Source: Planococcus shenhongbingii
Lineage (GTDB): Bacteria; Bacillota; Bacilli; Bacillales_A; Planococcaceae
Direction: 5' to 3'
Length of the DNA stretch: 64,000 bases
NCBI RefSeq assembly: GCF_030413635.1
Contig: NZ_CP129235.1
Coordinates: 744,001-808,000 of the forward strand
The position numbers were made by a program, and so were the translations under genes. This document shows positions 24,045 to 32,614 of this stretch, one piece after another (within the stretch, counting starts at the first letter, position 1; the number at the start of each line of letters is the position of its first letter). The notes beneath the pieces were generated by a model. The model ran no database searches. It saw nothing but the letters and a program-made list of their open reading frames with translations, and was not told the DNA's origin.

Positions 24045-24824
24045 ATGAACATCGGAATCATCGGAACAGGAAACATTGCGTCGTATTTATTGGAACAGAT
24101 AAATCACAGCCATCTAGCCAATGGAAGGGTTACAGCTATTTTCGGGCGCAACCAGGAAGTCGGGCAGCAGTTGAGCGAACAGTTTGAAGCCGATTTTTAC
24201 ACAGACCTTCAAGGATTTTTAGGCTTGCCGCTCGATATTGTGGTGGAGGCAGCGACGGTGGAAGCGGCTAAAATCTATTTAAAAGATGTGGTCGCCCATC
24301 AGAAAGATCTCGTCGTCAGCAGCATCGGCGTGTTTAAAGATGTCGCCTTCTTGGATGAATTGAAAAGTTTGGCGGAGTCCAACGGCACACATATCTTCTT
24401 GCCATCCGGTGCAATCGGTGGATTAGACGTCTTGCAGTCGGCGAAAGCGGCTGGTGGGTTAGAGCGTGTCCAGATTACGACACGGAAATCTCCCGCATCG
24501 CTCGGGATTGAATCGGACGAAGAAAAGGTGCTATTCGAAGGCTCCGCATATCAAGCCGTCGAGAAATTCCCGAAGAATGTCAACGTAGCATTGGTGCTCG
24601 CACTTGCTGGCATTGGAGTCGAGAAAACGAAAGTGCGCGTCATCGTTGATCCGGCCGTTGAACGGAATACCCACACGATCGAAGCGGAAGGGGATTTTGG
24701 AAAGATGCAGCTGCAAGTCGAAAACAATCCGATGCCAAGCAACCCGAAAACGAGCCTGCTCGCTGCTTTAAGTATTCTGGCGGTATTGCAGAACAAAGAC
24801 CAGGCTTTGCAGATCGGGAACTGA
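24045..24824 (+). CDS. nadX: L-aspartate dehydrogenase-like protein
   Basis: A 259-residue NAD(P)-dependent dehydrogenase. MNIGIIGTGNIASYLLEQI is the Rossmann loop, DIVVEAATVEAAKIYLKDV and LPSGAIGGLDVLQSAKAAG follow the NadX fold, and NPKTSLLAALSILAVL is the family's C-terminal helix. NadX makes iminoaspartate for NAD synthesis, and related enzymes act in amino-acid catabolism. No nadA or nadC is nearby, so the role here is uncertain. An ATG at 24030 overlaps the GAGGAGG Shine-Dalgarno, so ATG 24045 is used. Confidence 0.85.
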   Translation: MNIGIIGTGNIASYLLEQINHSHLANGRVTAIFGRNQEVGQQLSEQFEADFYTDLQGFLGLPLDIVVEAATVEAAKIYLKDVVAHQKDLVVSSIGVFKDVAFLDELKSLAESNGTHIFLPSGAIGGLDVLQSAKAAGGLERVQITTRKSPASLGIESDEEKVLFEGSAYQAVEKFPKNVNVALVLALAGIGVEKTKVRVIVDPAVERNTHTIEAEGDFGKMQLQVENNPMPSNPKTSLLAALSILAVLQNKDQALQIGN

Positions 24825-24998
24825 ATTCTTGTTCTGAACGTAAAAAAATAGCCGGATTTGTTTAAATAACCCTGCTGAAATGGAGGGAATAGATAGGATT
24901 TATCCAATTGATTTTAGTAAAACCTATTTAGAATTTAAGTGTAAGCAATTTGCTTTGAATCATTTCTTTTATTAAAGCATCTCATTTTTCAAAAAAGT

Positions 24999-25043
24999 GA
25001 AAGCGACAGCTGGACGCATTGCATGTCCGGCTGTCGCTTTTTT
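24999..25043 (+). terminator. Intrinsic terminator
   Basis: AAGCGACAGC and GGAC (25001-25015) pair with GTCC and GCTGTCGCTT (25025-25039), followed by T residues. Confidence 0.85.
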
Positions 25044-25127
25044 AATCGGGTTGAATCCCCGTTTCTGAATGAGTTATCTCAAATAGCTTTCGATAAACTG
25101 CAGGGCATCTTACATAGATTATCTGAT

Positions 25128-25712
25128 TTATTTCTTTTGTCTTTGCTTTAAAATAATAAAAGCCGTAACGGTTCCTCCAACTAACCCGTCGATCATATCA
25201 ATCATGGTGTCATCCGGGTTCCGTCCTTGGATCGTAAAGTTGAGCAATTTATCTCCAGCGAACTCCATCAATTCCCAGACCGCTGCAGAAGCAAGCGAAA
25301 AACAAATGATGTAAAGGCCGATAAAAGCATTTGGGAGCCGGGCTGTCAACTGTTCTCCCAGCATTTTCTGCAGGATAATCCAGCTTCCAACCGCCAACAT
25401 GACTCCTGATGCAATATGAAGAAAATCATCAAAATGCGGAATATCATAAAAACCGCCAAAAGTACCCAGTCCCACTGAAATAAAGATAAAACCATAAACG
25501 ATGTTCACAAAAAAGCTCGGCAGCGAATGTTTAAGCCGTCTTTGCGCAAAAGCGATTGCCCCCATCAGTATGAGTGTGAAAATGCCCATCATCACTTTTG
25601 TGTTTTCTCCACTGGCAAACATATAACCCGTACCAATGGCCAACAAAATGAACACACTCCACCAAACGGTTCTTTCCCCTGTTTCCCCGTGTCCGTTCTT
25701 CAATAATTCCAT
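25128..25712 (-). CDS. Membrane protein, DUF2238-like
   Basis: A 194-residue protein with five to six hydrophobic segments. Conserved polar residues in the membrane region, PHFDDFLHIASG, AVWELMEFAGD and DDTMIDMIDGLVGG, are characteristic of a family of bacterial membrane proteins (DUF2238-like) with an unassigned role. The clustered His, Asp and Glu could form a metal or proton site; this is inference. AAAGGATG precedes the ATG at 25712. It stands between two terminator-bounded plus-strand genes and is monocistronic. Confidence 0.65.
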   Translation of the reverse strand: MELLKNGHGETGERTVWWSVFILLAIGTGYMFASGENTKVMMGIFTLILMGAIAFAQRRLKHSLPSFFVNIVYGFIFISVGLGTFGGFYDIPHFDDFLHIASGVMLAVGSWIILQKMLGEQLTARLPNAFIGLYIICFSLASAAVWELMEFAGDKLLNFTIQGRNPDDTMIDMIDGLVGGTVTAFIILKQRQKK

Positions 25713-26242
25713 CTACGTTCATCCTTTCGAAAACCTTTTAAAAAATGCCCTATTGAATCATTTTACTTCATATCCAGCTCAAAGGGGTTGATTTACTATT
25801 GAACCAGGATTTACTGGCGCTGTCATTTGGGCTTTTAAACTTCAATGGAATCACAATTGCAATACCTCTAAGGTCCGGAAAGCGGCTCCAGTTACCGGCT
25901 CGATTTTGACGGAAACCCGCAACACCTGAAATTTAAGAGTAAATTCCGGGGAAAAGGGTATGTATTATAAGGTAGGGCTAAAAAAGTCCAGCGAGTGAGT
26001 ATCAAACGGATTTTTGTTTGGTATGGACACTGGCCATAAAATATGTGCTCCTGTCACTCCTTTACATCGCTGAGCTATTGTTTAACAGGATGGCAAATGG
26101 TTTGATGCGGGCGTTGAATTGTTGGAAATTACTAGGTAGACAGTATTTCCAAGCTTGCCGTTATTGCTAAAAAAACGGCGGTGACGGAAGAATTATATGG
26201 AGCAGCATTTCGAATAATAAAAAAATGGAGTGGATGAAACAC
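25713..26242. other. Intergenic region, nothing recognised
   Basis: No open frame, clear hairpin or repeat could be supported; only the Shine-Dalgarno GGAGTGG (26227-26233) of the next gene. Confidence 0.4.
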
Positions 26243-26797
26243 ATGGAAAATGTCATCATTAGTTATTTTAAAGTGGAAAGCGAAGCTTATCAGGCGTTAT
26301 CGGATTTGAAGAAAGCCAGTACGTTCAATGAGAATTTTACGTTGTCACAAGTGGTATTATTAAAAAAATCAAATGAACAAATTATAATGCAGGATGGATT
26401 CGACACAGGCAAACGGACGCAAAATGACACGTGGAAAGGCGGGTTAATCGGTACGCTTGTTGGAATTTTAGGCGGTCCGCTTGGCATGCTGCTTGGGTTC
26501 GGGATTGGGTCAGTGGTCGGAATGGCCAAAGATACAGGCGAAGCCAGGGAAGAATCGAACCTCATTACAGCGCTCTCTACCCGGATGAAAGAAGGGGAAG
26601 TGGCAATTGTGGCAATCGCCCAAGAGCAGACTGAAGAATCCTATAATCTGATTTTAGAGAAGTACGGTGCGGTAACAGTGCGTTACAGTGCCAACGATAT
26701 CCAGGAAGAAGTGGAACATGCTCAGAATGTAGAGAAAAATCTCCAGGACCGGGCAAAAGAAGAAATGCGGCAGAAACGTTCTGACTATCGCAAATAA
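26243..26797 (+). CDS. DUF1269-like glycine-zipper membrane protein
   Basis: A 184-residue protein: MENVIISYFKVESEAYQALS opens a ferredoxin-like half, TWKGGLIGTLVGILGGPLG with GMLLGFGIGSVVGMAKD forms a glycine-rich membrane hairpin at about residues 70-100, and the second half ends in a charged coiled tail. The layout matches DUF1269-type stress-associated membrane proteins. Three in-frame ATGs occur (26225, 26234, 26243); GGAGTGG gives proper spacing only to 26243. A 20-bp perfect terminator follows. Function unknown. Confidence 0.7.
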   Translation: MENVIISYFKVESEAYQALSDLKKASTFNENFTLSQVVLLKKSNEQIIMQDGFDTGKRTQNDTWKGGLIGTLVGILGGPLGMLLGFGIGSVVGMAKDTGEAREESNLITALSTRMKEGEVAIVAIAQEQTEESYNLILEKYGAVTVRYSANDIQEEVEHAQNVEKNLQDRAKEEMRQKRSDYRK

Positions 26798-26896
26798 AAG
26801 CCGAAGAATAACGCAGCAAATTCAAGGAACAGTTGGAAAACCTCCAAAAGCGGGTTTCTTCCACATACTAAGCTAGAACAAGCAATCTAAATATAG

Positions 26897-26957
26897 AAGA
26901 CTCCAACCCCCTGTTTAAACTTTTCATGGAAACAGGGGGTTGGAGTCTTTGTTTTTA
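26897..26957 (+). terminator. Very strong intrinsic terminator
   Basis: A perfect 20-bp stem (26897-26916 with 26930-26949), then TGTTTTT. Confidence 0.9.
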
Positions 26958-27081
26958 AAAGCCTTATGGCGGCACTTGTTAATTGAGCTGTCCAGTTTAA
27001 GTGCGTCATTGTTCGGTTTGATTGCTTAATAGGGTGAGTTGATTGTGGGAGCGGCATCCCATAAAGTGAAGGAGAATTAAG

Positions 27082-27282
27082 ATGGAATTCGAAAAAAAAT
27101 TATAGGAAAGATTTTAACGCCTTGAAGTAGTTTCTAAGGTGAAATTGGAATAAATAACGGGAATATTAGAAGCAGCGGAGTACTCGAAGGGCGGGATGTC
27201 CATGATTCCGGAGAAGACATTGGATTCCCATGATAAAGATGTAGAAGAACGGGCCACTGTCCAATTTGTAAAACCAAATTAA
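27082..27282 (+). pseudogene. Decayed small gene with three in-frame stops
   Basis: A good ribosome binding site (GAAGGAGAATTAAG) precedes ATG 27082. The frame MEFEKKL is closed by TAG at 27103, TAA at 27115 and TAA at 27151. The same frame then resumes as ITGILEAAEYSKGGMSMIPE and ends VEERATVQFVKPN at TAA 27280. The intact Shine-Dalgarno and the coding-like tail suggest a recently inactivated gene of about 66 codons; the family is not recognised. Confidence 0.4.
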
Positions 27283-27304
27283 GGTTTGGAGGGTGTGATC
27301 AAAA

Positions 27305-28477
27305 ATGAAGATTAACCATCAAAGACTAATGGATCTGCTTGATGAATTGAACCAGATCACTTCAGAAGGTGAAGGGATCACACGCCTTGCTTACACGAAA
27401 CAAGAAAAATCGGCGTTGGACTGGTTCATCGAAAAATGTGAGCAGTATTCCATTAGAACGCACCGCGATGCTATCGGCAATGTATTCGGGACCATCGGAC
27501 CGGAAGCTGAAAAAGGGCTTTTGATCGGTTCACATCTTGATACCGTGAAAAACGGCGGAAAATACGACGGCGCACTTGGTGTAGTAGCTGGGTTGGAAAT
27601 ATTGATCACGCTGTTGGAGAACGGTGCTCAATTAGAGAAGCCGGTGACGGTCGTTTCGTTCCGCGGTGAAGAAGCGAATATTCTGGGCGGCACATTCGGC
27701 AGCCGTGCATTTTGCGGAACCATCGAATTTGATGAAGATTTTGTCAAACGACTGGAAAGTACGCCTTTCAGCCTCCAGCAAGTGAAAGAGACCGTCGGAG
27801 CAGAACGGTACAGCAATTACTTGGAGCTCCACATCGAACAAGGGAAAAAGTTGGAGAACAATGGTGCGGACATCGGAGTCGTCCATGCGATTGCGGGCAT
27901 CAAGCGGCTGGACGTCACTGTCCACGGGGAAGCTGCGCATTCCGGGACAATAGGAATGGAAGAGCGGAACGATGCGCTCATCAGCACGGCAAAAATCCTG
28001 CTGGAATTCGAGCGTCTCGTCAAAATGTATGGTGAACCGAATGTCGGGACAGTCGGCGAATTGTATGTGCATCCGAATTTGCCGAACGTCGTGCCGGGGC
28101 AAGTGGATTTCACCCTCGAAGTCAGAGGGACGGATATGGAGACCATGCGTGAAATAGCGGAGCGGTTTTCGGACTATGCCTCCACTTACCACCAGGTGGC
28201 CATCAAGCCGAATATCGAAAAGCACCCATCCGATTTGTCGGAAAAAATAGTTGCCACAGTGGAGCAAGTTTGCAGAGAAGCTGGCATGGGTTACCGGGTG
28301 ATGATGAGCGGCGCGAACCACGATGCGAATTCACTGGCGGCCGTCATGGATTCCGGGATCATCTTCATCCCGTGCGTGAACGGTGTCAGCCATAACCCGA
28401 AAGAACGTGTAGAAGCAGCCGATATTGAGAAAGGTGCAAATGTGCTGTTCAGAAGTGCATTGAGCTTGTTGAAATGA
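27305..28477 (+). CDS. M20 family N-carbamoyl-amino acid hydrolase / allantoate amidohydrolase
   Basis: A 390-residue dinuclear zinc amidohydrolase of the hydantoinase/carbamoylase group. Metal ligands are visible in LLIGSHLDTVKNGGKYDGAL (His, Asp), FRGEEANILGG (Glu pair), YLELHIEQGKKLE (His) and GVSHNPKE near the C-terminus. The dimerisation domain carries GIKRLDVTVHGEAAHSG. Substrates in the family are N-carbamoyl-L-amino acids, allantoate or ureidoglycine-type ureides. No hydantoinase or ureide genes are adjacent, so the substrate is open. GGAGGGTGTGATC is a near-ideal Shine-Dalgarno. Confidence 0.88.
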   Translation: MKINHQRLMDLLDELNQITSEGEGITRLAYTKQEKSALDWFIEKCEQYSIRTHRDAIGNVFGTIGPEAEKGLLIGSHLDTVKNGGKYDGALGVVAGLEILITLLENGAQLEKPVTVVSFRGEEANILGGTFGSRAFCGTIEFDEDFVKRLESTPFSLQQVKETVGAERYSNYLELHIEQGKKLENNGADIGVVHAIAGIKRLDVTVHGEAAHSGTIGMEERNDALISTAKILLEFERLVKMYGEPNVGTVGELYVHPNLPNVVPGQVDFTLEVRGTDMETMREIAERFSDYASTYHQVAIKPNIEKHPSDLSEKIVATVEQVCREAGMGYRVMMSGANHDANSLAAVMDSGIIFIPCVNGVSHNPKERVEAADIEKGANVLFRSALSLLK

Positions 28478-28650
28478 TTCATTTCCCTTCTGTGAGATTA
28501 TCGATGGAAATTTGATGATGCCGGGAAAAGTCATTCTGCCGATTTGGCAGCTGATTATTTTTCAATGAAATGGCCGGATAATGAAGAAGGATAAACTTAG
28601 GCGCATAAATAGAGAGTGATGTTACTGCATGTAATAATTACTGGAAATGA

Positions 28651-28694
28651 AAGACGGGCACCGTTTCAACTTTGAAACGGTGCCCGTCTTTTTT
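28651..28694 (+). terminator. Intrinsic terminator
   Basis: A perfect 17-bp stem (28651-28667 with 28674-28690) ends in a six-T run. It separates the amidohydrolase from the convergent regulator gene. Confidence 0.9.
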
Positions 28695-28755
28695 GCTGGG
28701 AATAAGAAAGATGACATCCATGATAGAAAATAAGCTATCTTTGACTTTATTTTTA

Positions 28756-29652
28756 CTAATCAATTTCATCACGGTTTTCATCGAAAACATCCGCCATGGA
28801 ATAAGCAATCTGGATCCTATTCGGCTTGAAATAGATTTTGTGGTCGAACACGCCGCTGCCTCCTATGAAGAATGCAGTAGCATCGTTTCTTTCTGCAATG
28901 TCTTCCAACTGTTCAAACAAATGAAGATTGTGCTGGAACGGCGTAGCGGTTGTTGCGGATAACAGAATTTTCTGTGGCTGCAATCGCTGCACTAAGTATT
29001 CAATCGACGACAACTTCGGGGAAGGTCCAGCTGCAATCGTTTGCCATCCATGCATCATCGCTTGGAGCAAAATAATGTGCAAGGGGATTTCATGCGTTTC
29101 GTGGGGCAAGCAGCACCCGAGCATGAGAGGAGACCCTTCCGCTAAATCAAAGTTTCTTCGGATTTGGACCAAGAAATCACGGACGGCCAAACTGGTGATG
29201 GTTTCTTGGCTTTCATCCCATTTTCCGCTTGCCCATAAATCCCCGATTTCCCGCATCAACGGCTGGACCGTAGTGCTTAAGAATTTCTCCAAGCCATAAC
29301 GGTGAAGGGCTTGCTTTAATAACAGCAATAAACCGGCCTCATCGTAAATAGCGCCTTTCTCTAAAAGGGCCAGCACATCTTCGCTTAAAGGCATTTTAGG
29401 AACGGGATTTGGAGCTTGATGCGAATGGAACAAATGCAGTGCTTCTTTCATTGAATGGCCTTGGTCCCGCAATCTGCAAACTTTCATCAATGTGCCCACA
29501 TCTTCGCATGTGTACAACCTATAGCCATTTCTATGCCGTTTCGGGCAGATCAGTCCATAGCGCTGTTCCCATTTGCGGATCACTTGCGGAGATAAACCAG
29601 TAAGTTCAGAAACTTCTTTTACAAGAAGACGATGCTCTTGGTTTGTTTTCAT
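28756..29652 (-). CDS. MerR-type regulator with cobalamin-binding domain (CarH/LitR-like)
   Basis: A 298-residue regulator, divergent from the carotenoid genes. Residues 8-75 are a MerR DNA-binding domain (VKEVSELTGLSPQVIRKWEQ, then RYGL). Residues about 100-170 are the helical B12-cap domain, and 175-298 a B12-binding Rossmann-like domain. CarH proteins sense light through adenosylcobalamin and repress carotenoid genes in the dark. The cap motif Wx9EH reads W140-x9-E150-Thr151, so the usual cap His is replaced. The lower B12 ligand appears to be kept as His187 in PHETHEIP. It could be a light sensor with altered chemistry or a B12-independent regulator like CarA. AAGAGG precedes ATG 29652. 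Confidence 0.82.
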   Translation of the reverse strand: MKTNQEHRLLVKEVSELTGLSPQVIRKWEQRYGLICPKRHRNGYRLYTCEDVGTLMKVCRLRDQGHSMKEALHLFHSHQAPNPVPKMPLSEDVLALLEKGAIYDEAGLLLLLKQALHRYGLEKFLSTTVQPLMREIGDLWASGKWDESQETITSLAVRDFLVQIRRNFDLAEGSPLMLGCCLPHETHEIPLHIILLQAMMHGWQTIAAGPSPKLSSIEYLVQRLQPQKILLSATTATPFQHNLHLFEQLEDIAERNDATAFFIGGSGVFDHKIYFKPNRIQIAYSMADVFDENRDEID

Positions 29653-29880
29653 TGTGCCGGGCCTCTTTTCTTCGAAGAAATCCTAGTATTTCTTATATAC
29701 TTACCTTATACTAATGCTATATAAACATTATACAAAAATTACGCATAGAATGTTTCAAACCGATTGTGATGGGTATAAAAGGTAATAATACACTGTGCTT
29801 CTATGGTTAACTGTAAAATGTTTTGGCCAAACCTTGTACAAGTGAAGCGTTAGACTAAAAGTAGAATCGAGGAGATTCAT
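29653..29880. promoter_or_regulatory. Divergent regulator/crt intergenic region
   Basis: It holds a minus-strand TATAAT (complement of 29728-29733), a sigma-B-like plus-strand promoter (29752-29776), and the palindrome CTTGTACAAG near 29834, a possible operator for the MerR-type regulator. Assignments are by eye. Confidence 0.5.
29752..29776 (+). promoter_or_regulatory. Sigma-B-like promoter upstream of crtN
   Basis: GTTTCA (29752-29757), 13-base spacer, GGGTAT (29771-29776). The general-stress consensus is GTTT-N13-15-GGGTA. It lies 105 bases before the crtN start. The S. aureus crt operon is sigma-B dependent, which makes the match meaningful. Confidence 0.65.
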
Positions 29881-31401
29881 TTGAAAAAAAGTGTTAGTGT
29901 CATCGGGGCAGGCGTGGCCGGGCTTGCGAGTGCTTGCCGACTGCAGTGTGCTGGATACGAAGTTACCTTATATGAAAAAGAAGCCATGGCTGGCGGAAAG
30001 ATGAACCGAATCCAACAAGACGGTTATCAGTTTGACTTAGGGCCAACTATTGTCATGATGCCCGAACTTTACCGTGAAGTATTTGAAATGTGCGGCGTCG
30101 ACCCGGATGACTATATTCCGATGCAGCGTCTGGATCCGATGTACAGCGTCTTTTTTGAAGGCGAGAGGGATGAACATTACGAAATCAGCTCAGACTTGAT
30201 CAAGCTGACAAAAACGCTCGAACAATTTGGAGAAGAAGATGCACAAGGCTTTTTTAAATACATCCAAGAAATCTACAGCCGTTTCGTAGTCGCTAAAGAA
30301 CATTTTCTTCAAAAACCTTTCCGCAAACCATCCGACTTTTACAATCTGTCGGTGCTGCGCCAAGGGTTAAAGCTGAAGACGTTCGACAATGCGGATACTT
30401 TCATCAGCAAATACATTAAAAATGAACGCCTGAAACAAATGATCAGTTTCCAAACCCTGTATATCGGTGTTTCTCCTTACAGCGGCCCATCTCTTTACAC
30501 AATGATTCCGATGATCGAATTCCTGTATGGCGTGTGGTTCATTAAAGGCGGGATGTATACCTTGGCACAGTCTCTTGAACGCTTATTCTTGGAAAAGGGC
30601 GGTACGGTCCGCTACAACTCTTCGGTGGATGAGATTGTGATTGAAAGCGGCCAAGCAAAAGGCATTCAAGTGAACGGCGAATTCATTCCTTCAGACTTTG
30701 TGATGTGCAATGCCGATTTCCCTTATGCGATGAAGAATCTGGTTGCAGAACCAAAGGCAAAAGGAAAATATACCGATAAGAAAATCGACAATATGAAATA
30801 CTCGTGCTCGTGTTTCTTGATGTATCTCGGCATGGATAAGAAGTATGAGGAAGTGCCGAATGCCCACAACTTTATTTTCAATGAAGAACTAGAACAGAAC
30901 TTGAATGACATCTTTTCAGGAAAACGTCTCGACACGGCCTCATTCTATGTTTATATTGGTTCTAAGCTGGATCCGAGCCTCGCGCCTGAAGGGAAAGACG
31001 GGCTGTACGTCCTCGTTCCGGTGTCCGACAAATCGGTTTCACAATATGAATGGAACGATGAAACAATCCAGCATTACCGCAACAATATCTTAGGTGCTTT
31101 GGAGAAAGTCAAAGGATTCGAAAACGTGAAACAGGAAATCGTATCTGAATCGTATATGACCCCGCCCGATTTTGAACGGCGCTTTAATGCCTACAACGGA
31201 GCAACTTTCGGTCTTCAGCCAACACTTGCACAAAGCAATCATTTGCGCCCTCAAAGTAAGGCCACTCATTGTGAAAACCTTTACTTTACAGGAAGCAGCA
31301 CTCACCCGGGCGCCGGTGTTCCGATTGTTCTGCTGTCCGCACGAATCGCCACGGAGGAACTATTGCATGATGACAAAGGAATCCTATTCCATACCCGCTG
31401 A
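29881..31401 (+). CDS. crtN: 4,4'-diapophytoene desaturase
   Basis: A 506-residue FAD-dependent phytoene-desaturase-family enzyme that converts diapophytoene to diaponeurosporene at the membrane. The N-terminal dinucleotide fold is SVIGAGVAGLASACRLQCAG, with GGKMNRIQQDGYQFDLGPT following, as in CrtN. The C-terminal FAD segment is YFTGSSTHPGAGVPIVLLSA. The start codon is TTG (29881) after GAGGAG six bases upstream; no ATG gives the full fold. crtM follows after 14 bases, so the two are co-transcribed. A weaker alternative is the related CrtP-type oxidase, but the pairing with crtM favours CrtN. Confidence 0.9.
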   Translation: MKKSVSVIGAGVAGLASACRLQCAGYEVTLYEKEAMAGGKMNRIQQDGYQFDLGPTIVMMPELYREVFEMCGVDPDDYIPMQRLDPMYSVFFEGERDEHYEISSDLIKLTKTLEQFGEEDAQGFFKYIQEIYSRFVVAKEHFLQKPFRKPSDFYNLSVLRQGLKLKTFDNADTFISKYIKNERLKQMISFQTLYIGVSPYSGPSLYTMIPMIEFLYGVWFIKGGMYTLAQSLERLFLEKGGTVRYNSSVDEIVIESGQAKGIQVNGEFIPSDFVMCNADFPYAMKNLVAEPKAKGKYTDKKIDNMKYSCSCFLMYLGMDKKYEEVPNAHNFIFNEELEQNLNDIFSGKRLDTASFYVYIGSKLDPSLAPEGKDGLYVLVPVSDKSVSQYEWNDETIQHYRNNILGALEKVKGFENVKQEIVSESYMTPPDFERRFNAYNGATFGLQPTLAQSNHLRPQSKATHCENLYFTGSSTHPGAGVPIVLLSARIATEELLHDDKGILFHTR

Positions 31402-31415
31402 AAGGGGAGCTTTCT

Positions 31416-32273
31416 ATGACTGCTCAAATGTCTGTTCCAGACGACTTTGCGTTTTGTGAACAAATCATTAAACGACACTCGAAAAGTTTTTACTACGCCT
31501 TCTCAAAACTGCCGGAGGAAAAAGCGCAAGCCGTCTATGCCCTTTATGCTTTTTGCCGGACGGCAGATGACAGCGTGGATGAAAACCTTGGAAGTGCAGC
31601 TCAGCTGGCAGCTTTGGATAAACTGACAGACGAACTTGATCGTTTTGCCGGGAAGCAGGAAATCAATCATCCGTTATGGCGTGCATTGCGTGTGGTCTTC
31701 AACAAATATGAAATGGACCTCGAGCCATTTTATGACCAAATCAAAGGGCAAAGGATGGATATTTCTTTTTCCGCCCCTAAAACGCTGGAAGATGTGGAAA
31801 CGTACAGCTATTACGTTGCCGGATCTGTTGGCCGGATGCTGTTGCCGATTATTGCTTCAAATTCGAAAGTGGATTGTACAGATTCTGCCGTCAGTCTCGG
31901 AGTAGCGATGCAATTGACGAATATTCTACGGGATGTCGGAGAAGACTACCGCGGGAAAAGAAGAATCTACCTTCCGACAGAAGAACTCAAGAGAGCAGGC
32001 TACCGCGTTGAGCAATTGGCCAACGCAGAAATCACCGGCAGTTTCATAGAAGTGTGGGAAGGGATGGCCAAGCGTGCTGAAGATTTGTATGACGAGTTTC
32101 TTGAATGCGTTTCGAACTTTGACGAAGACAGCCGCTTTCCTGTGCTGGTATCTGCACAAGTCTACCGAGGGATTTTAGGGAGTGTCCGCCAAAACAATTA
32201 CGATTGTTTCGCCCGGAAAAACTATGTGACGAAACGGGAAATGGTGCGGATTTTGAGTGACTCAATTATATAA
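31416..32273 (+). CDS. crtM: Dehydrosqualene (4,4'-diapophytoene) synthase
   Basis: A 285-residue squalene/phytoene-synthase-fold enzyme that condenses two farnesyl diphosphates head-to-head to diapophytoene, the first committed step of C30 carotenoids. Both aspartate-rich motifs are present: DDSVDE (51-56) and NILRDVGEDYR (169-179). YALYAFCRTADD just before the first motif is the usual N-terminal signature. GGGAGC precedes ATG 31416. It overlaps the crtN transcript and forms the conserved crtN-crtM core; the next crt gene is separated by a repeat-filled gap of 341 bases. Confidence 0.95.
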   Translation: MTAQMSVPDDFAFCEQIIKRHSKSFYYAFSKLPEEKAQAVYALYAFCRTADDSVDENLGSAAQLAALDKLTDELDRFAGKQEINHPLWRALRVVFNKYEMDLEPFYDQIKGQRMDISFSAPKTLEDVETYSYYVAGSVGRMLLPIIASNSKVDCTDSAVSLGVAMQLTNILRDVGEDYRGKRRIYLPTEELKRAGYRVEQLANAEITGSFIEVWEGMAKRAEDLYDEFLECVSNFDEDSRFPVLVSAQVYRGILGSVRQNNYDCFARKNYVTKREMVRILSDSII

Positions 32274-32304
32274 GTTTAGTTAATAATCATCACTTTTTGA
32301 TATT

Positions 32305-32415
32305 CCGCAAAACAGCTCCGCTTTCCTGCAGGCTCGCGCCAAGCCTCCTCAGCCGCTTCGCGTCTTGCGGGGTCTCGGCTGTCTCGCTGTCCTGCGGGAG
32401 TCTCCGCTGTTTTGC
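32305..32415. repeat. Bacillales-type dispersed palindromic repeat
   Basis: The ends GCAAAACAGC (32307-32316) and GCTGTTTTGC (32406-32415) are perfect inverted repeats. They enclose GC-rich text such as GCCTCCTCAGCCGCTTCGCG and TGCGGGGTCTCGGCTGTC. I know this type of element as a multicopy intergenic repeat of Bacillaceae and Planococcaceae genomes. It is highly structured in RNA and lies between crtM and crtP. Confidence 0.6.
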
Positions 32416-32472
32416 TCCATATCTTCTAGTTAAAAAGAGAGAAAGCTTCTGACTACTTCTTATACAGCATTT

Positions 32473-32506
32473 CCCTTGCGACGGAGCTAGCGCAGCGATG
32501 CAAGGG
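32473..32506. repeat. Second short palindromic repeat
   Basis: CCCTTGC and GCAAGGG enclose GACGGAGCTAGCGCAGCGAT, another motif that resembles multicopy intergenic repeats in related genomes. Confidence 0.4.
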
Positions 32507-32614
32507 CACAAGTCTTTGCTTTACTCAAAGCGGCCGAAGCGGCATGCAAAAGTGAATTTCTTTTGTTCAACTTATATGGATGAAAATAACTTCGGAAAGA
32601 AGGACGGTACACAT

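Noticed and set aside
27632..28321. Long minus-strand frame (229 codons) opposite the M20 hydrolase
   Set aside because: Shadow of a well-supported gene; no start signal and His/Arg-rich composition typical of antisense frames.
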